From Planctomycetota bacterium (GTDB lineage Bacteria > Planctomycetota > JACQVV01), in contig JACQVV010000273.1 in NCBI GenBank assembly GCA_016209595.1, positions 1 through 39,747 of the forward strand: 39,747 nt of DNA, written 5' to 3'. How positions within the stretch are numbered: the stretch's first letter is position 1; each line of letters starts with the position of its first letter. The notes below the pieces were generated by a model. That model saw only the letters and a program-made list of their open reading frames with translations. It was not told the origin of the DNA and did not search any database. Below are positions 30,878-38,782 of this stretch, one piece after another. The translations under genes were made by a program, and so were the position numbers.

Positions 30878-32215
30878 TCAAGGCGAGGACGAACGTCGCT
30901 TCGCGGCGGCCTCGGCAAGGTTCGCCTCGATCCGGCCCTTCACCTGTCCGGCGAGGCGGGAGACGGTCACGAAGTCGTCCGCCGCCTTCGCGCCGAGGGA
31001 GCTCGTCTCGATCGGTTCGTCGAAGGCGATCTTCACCTTCGACGGCAGCGGCAGAAGGCCGAGCGGTCCGAGCCAGGGAACCGTCGGCGTGAAGGGAAAG
31101 GATGCGAACCCCAGGGCCCGCCCGAGCGCCCGGCTCCGGAACAGGACCGGATGGGCGCCGACGAGGCCCTCCACCGAGACCGGCACGACCGGTGAAGCGG
31201 TGCGGATGGCGGAACGCGCGAACTCCCCCCGCCCGAACCGCTCCTGCCGGAAGCGCTCCCGCCAGTCCCGGCGGGCCGCACGCATTCCCTCCGGGAAGGC
31301 GAGCACAAGCTGGTCCTTTTCCAGGAGACACTCCATGTTCTCCGTGCTCGAACCCACGTTCCCGGTGCGGTGGAGCGCGGTCGAGAGGAAAGGCACCTTT
31401 GCGAGCTCCGGGGAGTAGAGCGGCCGGACGTAGCGCGGAGACGGCTGCTCCTCCCAGACCGCGATCGCCACCATCGCCCCATCGAAAGGGAGGACCCCGG
31501 AATAGTTCCCCACGAGGAGGGCTCGCCCTTCCGGCGGGACGTTGCCGGCGCCTCGAGATTCGACCCGGAACCAATGCCGGTACAAGAAGAGAAGGAACGG
31601 GCGGACGCGCTCCAGGTAGCCCTCGTCGAAGCCGAACTCGTCCACCTCGTAGTCGCCGCGCCGGCGGCGCCGGGAGTCCTCGATTCCGAGCTCCAGGCGA
31701 GCGAGGAAGAGCGTGAGCATCCCCTTCCAGGCCGCCAGGTCGAAGCCGTCGCCCGCGAGGATTGCCCGCGCCCTCTCCAGCGGGGCGAAACCCCGGAACG
31801 GGACCGCGCGCCGGAGGCCCACCACCGCGTCCTTGAACCGATCGAACCCCGCCCGCCCGACGACGGCGTCCTTGAACCGATCGAACCCCGCCCGCCCGGC
31901 AATCTCTCCCCCGCTTTCGAACGCTCCCCGCTGACCTCCCGCCGGTCCCGCGGCCGGCGTCGGGCGCCGCGCCCCGCCGTTCGACGGCGGGGGCGCGTCC
32001 TTCCCTGCCGGAGCAGGCCCCGAAGCCGCTCCCGCGTCCGGCTCCGGGTTCGCGGCCGTCGCGCGGTCCGCCCGTTCCCGCTCTTCCTCGTGGCCGGTCC
32101 GGGCCAGCGCCTCGTGATACCAGCAGAGTTCACCTGCGTCCCTCGCCGCTCGCCCGCATCGCCTTCCGTCGAGAGCCGCCGTGCAGCGCCTCGTGTGCGC
32201 CGTGCCTCGATCCAT
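30878..32215 (-). CDS. 1-acyl-glycerol-3-phosphate acyltransferase-like protein with N-terminal Cys/His motif
   Basis: 445 aa; ATG 2 nt after the epimerase stop. The N-terminus has a small Cys/His cluster, RCTAALDGRRCGRAARDAGE followed by CWYH, of the C-x8-C-x8/10-C-x2-H type that may bind zinc. A Pro/Ala-rich linker follows, then a 13-residue duplication (GRAGFDRFKDAVV twice). The acyltransferase domain starts near residue 190: LLVGNYSGVLPFDGAMVAIA (motif I), then LVLAFPEGMRAARRDWRERF (motif III) and ASPVVPVSVEG (motif IV). Related proteins usually have NHSG; here the His is Tyr (codon TAT), which would remove the catalytic base of HxxxxD-type enzymes. Either it is inactive or the mechanism differs. 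It is paired with an epimerase/dehydrogenase gene upstream. Confidence 0.8.
   Translation of the reverse strand: MDRGTAHTRRCTAALDGRRCGRAARDAGELCWYHEALARTGHEEERERADRATAANPEPDAGAASGPAPAGKDAPPPSNGGARRPTPAAGPAGGQRGAFESGGEIAGRAGFDRFKDAVVGRAGFDRFKDAVVGLRRAVPFRGFAPLERARAILAGDGFDLAAWKGMLTLFLARLELGIEDSRRRRRGDYEVDEFGFDEGYLERVRPFLLFLYRHWFRVESRGAGNVPPEGRALLVGNYSGVLPFDGAMVAIAVWEEQPSPRYVRPLYSPELAKVPFLSTALHRTGNVGSSTENMECLLEKDQLVLAFPEGMRAARRDWRERFRQERFGRGEFARSAIRTASPVVPVSVEGLVGAHPVLFRSRALGRALGFASFPFTPTVPWLGPLGLLPLPSKVKIAFDEPIETSSLGAKAADDFVTVSRLAGQVKGRIEANLAEAAAKRRSSSP
31827..31904. repeat. 39-bp tandem duplication inside the acyltransferase gene
   Basis: Two adjacent units starting GCGTCCTTGAACCGATCGAA at 31827 and 31866, nearly identical. 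The frame is preserved, giving a direct 13-residue repeat in the linker before the catalytic domain. Confidence 0.9.
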
Positions 32216-32217
32216 TG

Positions 32218-33276
32218 CTACCCGCTCTTCTTCCTGGATAGGCTCTTCGCGCTTCCGGGCAGCCGGCGGAAGAACCTCTCCGCCCCGCGACCCACGGCGT
32301 CCAGGAAACCCAGCGCCCTCCCCGCGTTCCGGCGCCTCCGGCGCCGGACGTACGACTCGATCGTCGCGTCGGCGGAGTGCTCCGGCTCGAAGGCCATCTC
32401 GGCCTGCATCCGCCGCGTGTCGGCGACCACGCTGTAGCGCAGGAAATCGACCTCGATCGGAAACGGCTCGTCGATCCCCAGCCGGGCCAGGACCCGGGCC
32501 GCGCCGTAGGCGAGGGGGTGGGGGTTCGGCACGGGAAGCTTCCCGGCTTTTCTCAGGACTCTCGAGAGCGGCACCACCCCGTCCGCCGCCACGTTGAAGA
32601 CGCCGCGCTCCAGGCTTCGCACCGCGTGAGCCAGCGCCCGGACCACGTCCCTTTCGTGGATGAACTGGAAGTGCGGGTCGAAGCCCAGGAGCGTCGGCAC
32701 CGCCGGGAGGTCGAGGGTCCGCGAGAACGGCGTCCCCGCCACCGGCCCCAGGATCCACGCGAACCGCAGGACCACCACTCCAACCTCCGGCCGCTTCCCC
32801 GCGAACTCCTCGAGGTACCTTTCGATCTCGTACAGGTCGCGGTTCTCCGGGTATTCCATCCCCTTGGCGACGCGCCTAGTCTCCGGGATGAAACTCGGGT
32901 TGTCGTGCCGCGCTCCGTACGCCCGGATGCTCGACTGGTAGACGAACTTCCTCGCGCCCACGTTCGCCGCGGCGCTCGCCAGGTGCATCGTCCCCAGCAC
33001 GTTCTTCTGGAAGGCATCCTCGTCCAGCCTCCCGCGCCGCTCCGGCCCCAGGTGGCACACCGCCTCCACCCCGTGGCTCGCCAGCACCTCGACCAGCATC
33101 GGGTGCAGCAGGTCGATCTGCACGAACTCCATCCGGTCGAGGCCAAAAGCCGGTCGCTTCTCGCCCAGCGCGACGATCCTCTCCACGCCCACATCCCCGG
33201 CGAGCGCGAGCGCGAGCTCCCGCCCCCAGAACCCGTCCACTCCCGTGATCGCGACTCGCCTCGGCGCCTCGCCCAT
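32218..33276 (-). CDS. NAD(P)-dependent epimerase/dehydratase (extended SDR)
   Basis: 352 aa; start at the ATG giving MGEAPRRVAITGVDGFWGRE with GGAGG 6 nt upstream. Rossmann motif VAITGVDGFWGRELALAL (a T-G-x-x-G-F-x-G variant: TGVDGFWG). Active-site region: KFVYQSSIRAYGARH would hold the Ser and Tyr, although the usual YxxxK is not plain; RDLYEIERYLEEF is the likely YxxxK-position variant (YEIER). Later FQFIHERDVVRALAHAV and GVFNVAADGVVPLSRVL match the extended SDR pattern. The Tyr-Lys pair appears altered, so catalysis is uncertain. It is followed by the acyltransferase after 2 nt, suggesting a joint role in lipid or sterol-like metabolism, which is inference only. Confidence 0.82.
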   Translation of the reverse strand: MGEAPRRVAITGVDGFWGRELALALAGDVGVERIVALGEKRPAFGLDRMEFVQIDLLHPMLVEVLASHGVEAVCHLGPERRGRLDEDAFQKNVLGTMHLASAAANVGARKFVYQSSIRAYGARHDNPSFIPETRRVAKGMEYPENRDLYEIERYLEEFAGKRPEVGVVVLRFAWILGPVAGTPFSRTLDLPAVPTLLGFDPHFQFIHERDVVRALAHAVRSLERGVFNVAADGVVPLSRVLRKAGKLPVPNPHPLAYGAARVLARLGIDEPFPIEVDFLRYSVVADTRRMQAEMAFEPEHSADATIESYVRRRRRRNAGRALGFLDAVGRGAERFFRRLPGSAKSLSRKKSG

Positions 33277-33374
33277 CCGTTCCTCCCGTCGGCGGCCGGC
33301 GCATTCTACCACCCGATGCCTCCGCGCCGCGGTTGCTCCCGGCCGGCGCGGTGGCGCTCCCGCCCCCACGGCGC

Positions 33375-33380
33375 TATAAT
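33375..33380 (+). promoter_or_regulatory. -10 element of tRNA-Pro
   Basis: Perfect TATAAT 28 bp before the tRNA, in an otherwise very GC-rich stretch (GGCGC-TATAAT-CCCCCC). No convincing -35 at 16-18 bp. Transcription would begin near 33387, followed by the short inverted repeat GTCGC/GCGAC before the tRNA 5' end. Confidence 0.55.
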
Positions 33381-33408
33381 CCCCCCGCGAGTCGCGTTGC
33401 GACCCGCC

Positions 33409-33482
33409 CGGGGCGTAGCTCAGTTTGGTAGAGCACCAGCTTTGGGAGCTGGACGTCGCTGGTTCGAATCCAGTCGCCCCGA
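33409..33482 (+). tRNA. tRNA-Pro (anticodon TGG)
   Basis: 74-nt cloverleaf: acceptor stem CGGGGCG / CGCCCCG, D arm with AGCTCAGTTTGGTAGAGC, anticodon stem CCAGC / GCTGG around TTTGGGA (anticodon TGG), T arm GCTGG-TTCGAAT-CCAGT, discriminator A; CCA is not encoded. The C1:G72 pair and TGG anticodon identify proline. It marks the left boundary of a probable integrated element. Confidence 0.97.
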
Positions 33483-33487
33483 CTAGC

Positions 33488-33507
33488 TGTCGCAAAGACT
33501 TGCGACA
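33488..33507. promoter_or_regulatory. Perfect inverted repeat just after tRNA-Pro
   Basis: TGTCGCAA-AGAC-TTGCGACA, 6 nt after the tRNA. It could be the tRNA terminator (no T run follows) or a recombinase core/arm site of the element. Confidence 0.5.
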
Positions 33508-33734
33508 TTGCAACCATCACCGTTTCCGACCGCTCCCCCCTCAGCTCCCCCCCAAGAAACGGTTTCGAGGGGTCGTTTTCCGCTCCCGCGGAGGGTCGCT
33601 CCGCCGCGCGACGGGACCCGGGTCGAGGACCTCGACGGGGAGCCGGTGGGGGTCCTCCCGGGTCCTCTACCTCGACAGCCCGGTTGGTGACACAACAAGG
33701 CCGGGCCGTGCCGGCTGCTCGCACCTCTGGACGG
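33508..33734. other. Non-coding stretch at the left end of the element
   Basis: No gene seen. It holds several inverted repeats, for example GTCGAGG-A-CCTCGAC at about 33622, as expected in an element end. Nothing else recognisable. Confidence 0.4.
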
Positions 33735-34565
33735 TCATGGGGCCTGGGTTCCCCGCTTGCCCTTGAACCTTGCGCAGGCCGGGTTCGTACAACCGGCGGC
33801 TTCCCCGAAGTACGGGCCGTGGCTCATCTTCCCGGCATCGTCCACGACGTCGGCGCAAGGTGGGACGACGAGGGGCTCGCCGCATTCCCGGCAGACCCGG
33901 TGCATGCAGCGTTGGCAGACCCAGGCGACGAGACCTCGATCGTCGGCCTCGGCCACGGCTCGTCGGACTCGCGTGAGGTCCTCCTCGGACCACCCGCCTG
34001 GAGCCTGCTGGACTACGCCCGCAGGGATCTCTCCCTTGAACATCCTTCTGATGATCTCCATGCTGCCACCGGCCTCCTCGATTTCGGTCTCGGTCCAGAA
34101 CCGGTCGGGCACCAGGAGACGCTGGCCGCCTGTCTCAGAGAGGGTCCTCTCGCAGCGCGCGCAGCGGTCCGTGGGCAGGCGCCGTCCCTGTGTCGGCGAC
34201 TTGGGCGGAGCGACGCTTCTCACGGGGGGTCCTCCTCTACTGGGGCAGTAGCTCCAGCGGATGGATGAGTGGAGGTTCGCCACGGTCCCGCAGTGGTGGA
34301 TCGCGTATCTCCAGGGGTCGGGCTCCAGCTTCTCCAAGAGGTAGTTGTCGATCTCCTCGCGCGCGAGCCGGAGCATCTCGCGTGTTTCGTGCTCAAGAGC
34401 CTCCTTAGCGAGAAACTCGACCGCGAGAGTGCCCGGCCCCGAGGGGGCAATCCGCGCCACGGAAACGCGCTTCTCGCCGGGTTCCGGCTCGTGCCAGGTG
34501 AGCCGGACGTGCTCCCCCTCGGGATCGACCTGCCCCTCTTGCCAGCATGTCCTTTTCTCGTTCAT
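33735..34565 (-). CDS. Uncharacterised CxxC-rich protein of the element
   Basis: 276 aa, start at MNEKRTCWQEGQ with GGAGG about 10 nt upstream. I do not recognise the family. The N-terminal half (HVRLTWHEPEPGEKRVSVAR, EFLAKEALEHETREMLRLAR) looks like an alpha/beta domain with an acidic helix. The C-terminal half has three Cys pairs likely to bind zinc: CARCERTLSE (about residue 125), CQRCMHRVCRECGEPLVV (about 220) and CTNPACARFKGKRG at the end. The last gene of the element before the tRNA, 98 bp after the HExxH gene and probably in the same transcript. A DNA- or RNA-binding role would fit but is not shown. Confidence 0.65.
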   Translation of the reverse strand: MNEKRTCWQEGQVDPEGEHVRLTWHEPEPGEKRVSVARIAPSGPGTLAVEFLAKEALEHETREMLRLAREEIDNYLLEKLEPDPWRYAIHHCGTVANLHSSIRWSYCPSRGGPPVRSVAPPKSPTQGRRLPTDRCARCERTLSETGGQRLLVPDRFWTETEIEEAGGSMEIIRRMFKGEIPAGVVQQAPGGWSEEDLTRVRRAVAEADDRGLVAWVCQRCMHRVCRECGEPLVVPPCADVVDDAGKMSHGPYFGEAAGCTNPACARFKGKRGTQAP

Positions 34566-34663
34566 CTGTTGGTGCCTCCGCCTCACGATGCCGTTCTGGG
34601 CGAAGCCGCATTTTCCGGGCGCCTGGCGTGAGCCCCACGGGGATCATCCTCTCAGCGTCCCGC

Positions 34664-36088
34664 TCATACAAGGATGCGGTGTACTCTGTCGATCACCTGC
34701 TGTCCTGTGCGGAACCGGGCCCAGAGCTCCCGCACCCGATCCTTGAGCTCTTCGAGGCGACGGGTGAGCTCCCGCGGCCGGTCGTCGTCTCTCCTGGCGC
34801 GACCCGTCACGATCTCGACGATTCTCGCAAGATCCGGGAGACTGCCGGCCGAATGCTGGCCGAGAAGTTCCCGCTCGCGGGAGAACTCCTCGTCGTGGTC
34901 TCCGTGGCGGCGATGGGCGAGCTCGTGGCAGATCGCATCGCGGAGGACTGCCGCTGCCGCGAGGCTGTCGCGTTTCCGGGTGACTCGGACGAGCCAGTCT
35001 GGATTGGCCAGGACCGTGAGGACCCCGTTCCTGCGCTCTTTCTGCGCGTCCCTCCCCTTCGACAGGACGAGCCCTGTCAGGATGTGCTCCCCGATCCCGG
35101 CACACTTGGCCACGAGTCGGACCGAGGCGTCCCAGGCCACGAGAGACGGTCCGATCTTCCGGAAGTCGAGCTTCCGTCTCCTGGGCCAGTCCTTGCTGTT
35201 CCGAGAGATGACGTACTCGAACCCAAGCCCTGGGACTCCCGAGAGCCCGGCAAGATTTCCGGACACTCGCTTCGGAGGTGTCAAGGTCGGGATCCCCTCC
35301 TCGCCTCGTTCGCCCTCGCGAACCGCGCGGAGCGTCGTGATGCCGAGATCCTTCCCCGACTCGCCGACGATCCGGAAGGGCATCTTCTCCACGGCCTCGA
35401 CCGTGGCGGGGCCTCCCCGTCCCGAGCAGCGACTCTCCTCGTGTGCCCGCTGGACGACTTCGAATTCCCCCTCCGACACCGCGATGGGCGGGACTTCTGG
35501 CAAGGGATTCTCGCAACGGGTACGCGCGACGATCTCCTCGATCTCGGTCAGGGCGCCGCGTAGGCCGTCGGAAAGCAGGTCGTCGGGACTCTGGTCTCGG
35601 TCAAGGGCTGCCACGGCCCCATCGTCGATCCTGCCGTCAGGCCCGACGGAGAACATCTCCCACTCCTGCTCGTCCTTCTTCGACTCATCCGCCTGGAGCT
35701 CCTCCTCGACCCCCTGCCTCACGGCCCGGAAAGAGGAAGCGGCCTCACCCGAGAAGGCCTGACGGTTCGCGGTGAGGGGATAGCCCGGCTCGGCGGGGCG
35801 GACCGTGACTGCCAGATCGAGAATGTAATCGTGCCGACTTGGGCGGGCCGCGTAGAACTCCTCGATGAACTGGACGAGCCCGCCGAGCCGGACGAAGCAA
35901 CGGCCCGACCGACCGTCGGGGACGAGAAGGCGGGTGAGCGTCACCTCGGTCCCTGCGGGCCACTTCACCCCGGGTATCTCGATCCGCCGCCCCCGTCGGC
36001 CGAGCCAGCGGGACTCGATCGCCTGCCCGTTCCGTTCCTCCCATCCATCCTCCGGACGTTCCCCGGTCCTTCCGGACGAAGAGTTCAT
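34664..36088 (-). CDS. Uncharacterised protein with C-terminal HExxH (WLM/SprT/YgjP-like) metallopeptidase motif
   Basis: 474 aa; ATG overlaps the ardC stop (ATGA). Near the C-terminus RDAICHELAHRRHGDHDEEF gives H388-E-x-x-H392-x5-H398 followed by F, the zincin pattern of WLM/YgjP/SprT-type proteases. A charged coiled-coil-like tail follows (RRLEELKDRVRELWARF). The N-terminal 130 residues (VKWPAGTEVTLTRLLVPDGR, FVRLGGLVQFIEEFYAARPS and EPGYPLTANRQAF) remind me of the transducer part of GHKL-type ATP-binding proteins, but no ATP-binding motif precedes it in this frame. The middle part is unrecognised. Translational coupling to ArdC, itself a zinc protease-fold protein, suggests joint action during element transfer or anti-defence. 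Confidence 0.7.
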   Translation of the reverse strand: MNSSSGRTGERPEDGWEERNGQAIESRWLGRRGRRIEIPGVKWPAGTEVTLTRLLVPDGRSGRCFVRLGGLVQFIEEFYAARPSRHDYILDLAVTVRPAEPGYPLTANRQAFSGEAASSFRAVRQGVEEELQADESKKDEQEWEMFSVGPDGRIDDGAVAALDRDQSPDDLLSDGLRGALTEIEEIVARTRCENPLPEVPPIAVSEGEFEVVQRAHEESRCSGRGGPATVEAVEKMPFRIVGESGKDLGITTLRAVREGERGEEGIPTLTPPKRVSGNLAGLSGVPGLGFEYVISRNSKDWPRRRKLDFRKIGPSLVAWDASVRLVAKCAGIGEHILTGLVLSKGRDAQKERRNGVLTVLANPDWLVRVTRKRDSLAAAAVLRDAICHELAHRRHGDHDEEFSRERELLGQHSAGSLPDLARIVEIVTGRARRDDDRPRELTRRLEELKDRVRELWARFRTGQQVIDRVHRILV

Positions 36089-37002
36089 GCGCTCTCCGAG
36101 CGCGTGCGCTCGCCTCCGCGCGGTGTGGCCGCCTCCCGAGATCCCGCGAGGCCCCGAAGGAACTCGTGCGACTCCTGGGCGCGCCGGGCGGCCGTGAAAA
36201 TCGCCCGCTTGTCGGCCTTGAGGATCTTGAGCCAGCTCGCGAGGTACTCGGCGTGGCGAAGGCGACCCGAGATCCCGAGCCCCTCGCAGGCGAAGGCCGA
36301 GCCCAGCTCCGCGACGAGCTCTTCGACGGCGTAGGCGTCGTCGCCGAACCGCTTCCCGAATTCTCGGGCGAGTCGTGACTCTACTCCTGTCCAGTGGATA
36401 GTCTCGTGCAGAACCGTTGCGTGGTACGCCTCGGCGGACTCGAACAGCGCGAGAGGCGGTACCTGGATGTAGTCCTCGGTGGTGCAGTAGAAAGCTCTGT
36501 CCCCGCCGTGGCGGATCTGGGCCCCGACCCTCGCCACGAAGCCATCGACGGCGGCGATCCGCTCCGGTTCCGGGCGGTCCTCGGTCGTCTCGGGTTTCGG
36601 GAGGCCGTTGATCTGGCCCCGGTTGAAAACGTAGTAGCTTCGGGCTACCGGAATTCGCCGCCGGACTTCCTCCTCCCGTCCGTCCTCGTGCTTCACCCGC
36701 TCGGTGATCTCGACTGGGGAGAAGAAGACGATCCGAGTTCCCCGCTCGCCCCGGCAGACCTGGCCCCCGAGCTCCTTCGCCTGCCGGTAGGTGTACCACT
36801 CGCTCGACGAGTACCCCCGCTCCGTCTGGGTGAGCCAGAGGAGAATCGTGTTGACTCCCGAGTAGGGTCGGCCCGTGGCTTCATTTCGCTGGGCCCCGCA
36901 GCCTGAGCGCCAGGGCCGGACCCAGGGCACCACGCTGCGTTCGAGCGCCTCGACGATGCGGTTCGTCACCTCCTGGTAGATGTCTCGGTTTCCATTCCTC
37001 AT
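36085..37002 (-). CDS. ardC: ArdC-family antirestriction protein
   Basis: 305 aa. N-terminal ssDNA-binding domain (DIYQEVTNRIVEALERSVVP, GRPYSGVNTILLWLTQTERG, WYTYRQAKELGGQVCRGERG, GTRIVFFSPVEITER, YYVFNRGQINGLP) is textbook ArdC. The C-terminal zincin-like domain has HETIHWTG (199-206) and the third ligand region YAVEELVAELGSAFACE; ASWLKILKADKRAIFTAARR closes the family pattern. In plasmids and ICEs ArdC protects incoming DNA from host restriction. AGAGG 8 nt before the ATG is a good ribosome site. It overlaps the HExxH gene by 4 nt and is preceded by a 258-bp control region. Confidence 0.93.
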   Translation of the reverse strand: MRNGNRDIYQEVTNRIVEALERSVVPWVRPWRSGCGAQRNEATGRPYSGVNTILLWLTQTERGYSSSEWYTYRQAKELGGQVCRGERGTRIVFFSPVEITERVKHEDGREEEVRRRIPVARSYYVFNRGQINGLPKPETTEDRPEPERIAAVDGFVARVGAQIRHGGDRAFYCTTEDYIQVPPLALFESAEAYHATVLHETIHWTGVESRLAREFGKRFGDDAYAVEELVAELGSAFACEGLGISGRLRHAEYLASWLKILKADKRAIFTAARRAQESHEFLRGLAGSREAATPRGGERTRSESA

Positions 37003-37260
37003 GCTTGTTCCTCTCGGGGGACCAGTCTACCGGCCCTCCCGGTCAACCAGTATGCGCCCCGTATACCGACCGGAGTCGGGTCGCCTTCTGCTCACGAGGG
37101 GAGCGAAGAACTTGGGCGCGAAATGACGGCGGGCCCGGAGCGCCGCGAAGAATACCCGCCGGGGGGCGCAACCCCGGCAGAAAAGCCGAGGCCAGGGGGG
37201 GCGTGGACTCGATGCCCGACGGCATCTGATCCCCCATGGGTGACCCTGCCTAGCAGGACC
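37003..37260. promoter_or_regulatory. Control region upstream of ardC
   Basis: No gene seen. It contains the near-palindrome GTATGCGCCCCGTATAC (37050-37066) extended by CG to GTATACCG (37061-37068), an 8-bp word also found at the recombinase promoter. A TTGACC (minus strand, about 37051-37046) could be a -35. Small hairpins GATGCC-CGAC-GGCATC (37211-37226) and CCTGC-CTA-GCAGG (about 37245-37257) lie near the RHH gene end and may terminate its transcript. Confidence 0.4.
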
Positions 37261-37620
37261 TCATGGCTTTCCACCGCCGGGCCCGATCCTGCGCGCCAGT
37301 TCGAGGACAAGTCGATCGAGCGAGACGCGATCACTGGCGCCGCTTCCGCGGTTCAGGGCGACGGCGGCGAGGACCTTCTCCGCGAGCTCCAGCGCCTTCT
37401 CCTCGTCCGTCCAGCCGGGGAGCCCCAGGCGAGCGGAGAAAGCGAGAAGAGCAACCCGGATCACCCCAGACAGGTTGAGGCCGAGTTTTTCCGCGAGATC
37501 CTCGACCGCCCGAGCCTCGTCATCTCCCACCCGGACGGTGAGAACTCTGGTTCGAGAGGACCTCGACTCGATGTCCTCCCGCAGCGCATCAGTCATCCCA
37601 CGCTTCTTCGGTTTTCCCAT
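37261..37620 (-). CDS. Small ribbon-helix-helix-like DNA-binding protein
   Basis: 119 aa. TRVLTVRVGDDEARAVEDLA followed by EKLGLNLSGVIRVALLAFS is the ribbon-helix-helix pattern (beta strand with alternating residues, helix, NLSGVIR turn, helix) seen in CopG/MetJ-type repressors and relaxosome accessory proteins. Basic N-terminus (MGKPKKRGMTDALRED). The C-terminal half (EEKALELAEKVLAAVALNRG) is helical. Located between the recombinase (87 bp upstream) and ArdC, it may autoregulate the element or act in DNA processing. Confidence 0.72.
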   Translation of the reverse strand: MGKPKKRGMTDALREDIESRSSRTRVLTVRVGDDEARAVEDLAEKLGLNLSGVIRVALLAFSARLGLPGWTDEEKALELAEKVLAAVALNRGSGASDRVSLDRLVLELARRIGPGGGKP

Positions 37621-37707
37621 CGTTCCGCCTTTCTCTGAACACGGGCCGATTCCTGCGCCAACCCTCCGGTCCGTCAGCCAGATCCAGGACTCTGAGACAC
37701 GAGCCCT

Positions 37708-38757
37708 TCAGCACGCCGTCCTCGCTCCCCCCGTTCCCCCCTGGTCGAGAGGATACGGGAGCCTGACTAGCTCCGCCGCCCGCCGGATCGCCCCCTCGCC
37801 CCTCCTGTCGTACCGCCGCGTTGTCTGGACGTTCGCGTGGCCCGCGAGGTCGGCGACAGTCCCGATATCCGCCCCCGCGTCGAGCAGGTTCGAGACAAAG
37901 GTCCGCCGGCAATCGTGCGGGGAAAACCGCGGGATCCCCGCTTCCTGGGCCCTCCTCCTCACCACGTAGAGGACGGCCGCATCCGACATCCGGCGTGGAA
38001 GAATCCTCTTCCCCTTCGCGACGGGCCGGAAGAGGGGCCCGGGTTCCACTCCACGGACCGCTACCCAAACCCGGGCCGCCGCGAGGCCTCCCCCTGCGAG
38101 GTACACGACCCGACCCTTCCGGCCCTTCCCCGAGCGGACCAGGACCGCGCGGGTCCCGAGGTCGATGTCATCCAGGTTGAGAGCCACGACCTCGGAGCGA
38201 CGAAGGCCCGCCGCGAGAAGGATAGACAGGATGGCGGCGTCGCGGGCCCCGGCGGGTGAACGGTCCCGGAGGCACGCCGCGAGGAGCGCCGAGATTTCCT
38301 CTGCACAGAGCGCCCGGCCGGTCTCGGCCCCCGAGCCCCGGACATTCTGGATGTCCGCCGCGCGCGAATACTCCTCGACGGTCATGAGCCCGAGCCTCCA
38401 CGCTTCCTTGAGGACGCCCCGGAGGGTGGCGAGGATCCGGTTCGCGGTCGCGGGCGCGTAGCGTTCGGCCAGGACGGCCCGCACGGCCGCCGATTGGGGG
38501 TAACGGACGAGCTCCCAGGGGAAATCGAGACCCTCGCGCGGCCCGCCCGAGAGGATCTCCGCGATCAGGTCGAGCGATTGGCGGCCCGCCCGACGGGATC
38601 CTGGAGCGAGCCGGGCGAGGTAGAGTGCGGCCGGACTTGGCCTGGATAGCTTCCGAGAACGGTCATTCTCGTAAGTAACGGGAATCCACCTTGCATCTCG
38701 GCCCGGTGGCCGGAGTTCGCCAAGTCCGCCCACTCGTGCCGTGGTCGCGTTTCTCAT
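37708..38757 (-). CDS. Tyrosine recombinase / phage-type integrase
   Basis: 349 aa from the ATG at 38757 (MRNATTARVGGLGELRPPGR), which has a GGAG ribosome site and a -10 box just upstream; the frame is open to 38955 but that part is not conserved-looking. The N-terminal SAM-like core-binding domain (RYAPATANRILATLRGVLKE) is followed by the catalytic domain with all motifs: Arg in LLAAGLRRSEVVALNLDDID, Lys in RSGKGRKGRVVYLAG, HDCRRTF (His281, Arg284), AGHANVQTTRRY (His307, nucleophile Tyr316). It reads toward tRNA-Pro but lies 4.3 kb from it. Probably integrates and excises the element. Confidence 0.92.
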   Translation of the reverse strand: MRNATTARVGGLGELRPPGRDARWIPVTYENDRSRKLSRPSPAALYLARLAPGSRRAGRQSLDLIAEILSGGPREGLDFPWELVRYPQSAAVRAVLAERYAPATANRILATLRGVLKEAWRLGLMTVEEYSRAADIQNVRGSGAETGRALCAEEISALLAACLRDRSPAGARDAAILSILLAAGLRRSEVVALNLDDIDLGTRAVLVRSGKGRKGRVVYLAGGGLAAARVWVAVRGVEPGPLFRPVAKGKRILPRRMSDAAVLYVVRRRAQEAGIPRFSPHDCRRTFVSNLLDAGADIGTVADLAGHANVQTTRRYDRRGEGAIRRAAELVRLPYPLDQGGTGGARTAC

Positions 38758-38758
38758 T

Positions 38759-38782
38759 CGGTATACTCCACGTATTATACCG
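38759..38782 (-). promoter_or_regulatory. Integrase promoter with overlapping palindromic operator
   Basis: TATAAT (minus, 38779-38774) sits inside the inverted repeat CGGTATA - 10 bp - TATACCG (38759-38782) just before the integrase start. A TTGAGA 20 bp upstream of the -10 is the best -35 and is too far. The arm GTATACCG recurs upstream of ardC, suggesting one repressor for both. Confidence 0.55.

Noticed and set aside
32377..33486. 369-codon plus frame over the epimerase gene
   Set aside because: Antisense shadow rich in His/Arg/Pro; the opposite strand encodes a clear Rossmann-fold protein with a good ribosome site.
37763..37770. GACTAGCT shared with the base pairs just after the tRNA as an att core
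   Set aside because: Eight bases inside the recombinase coding sequence; expected by chance and in an implausible location.
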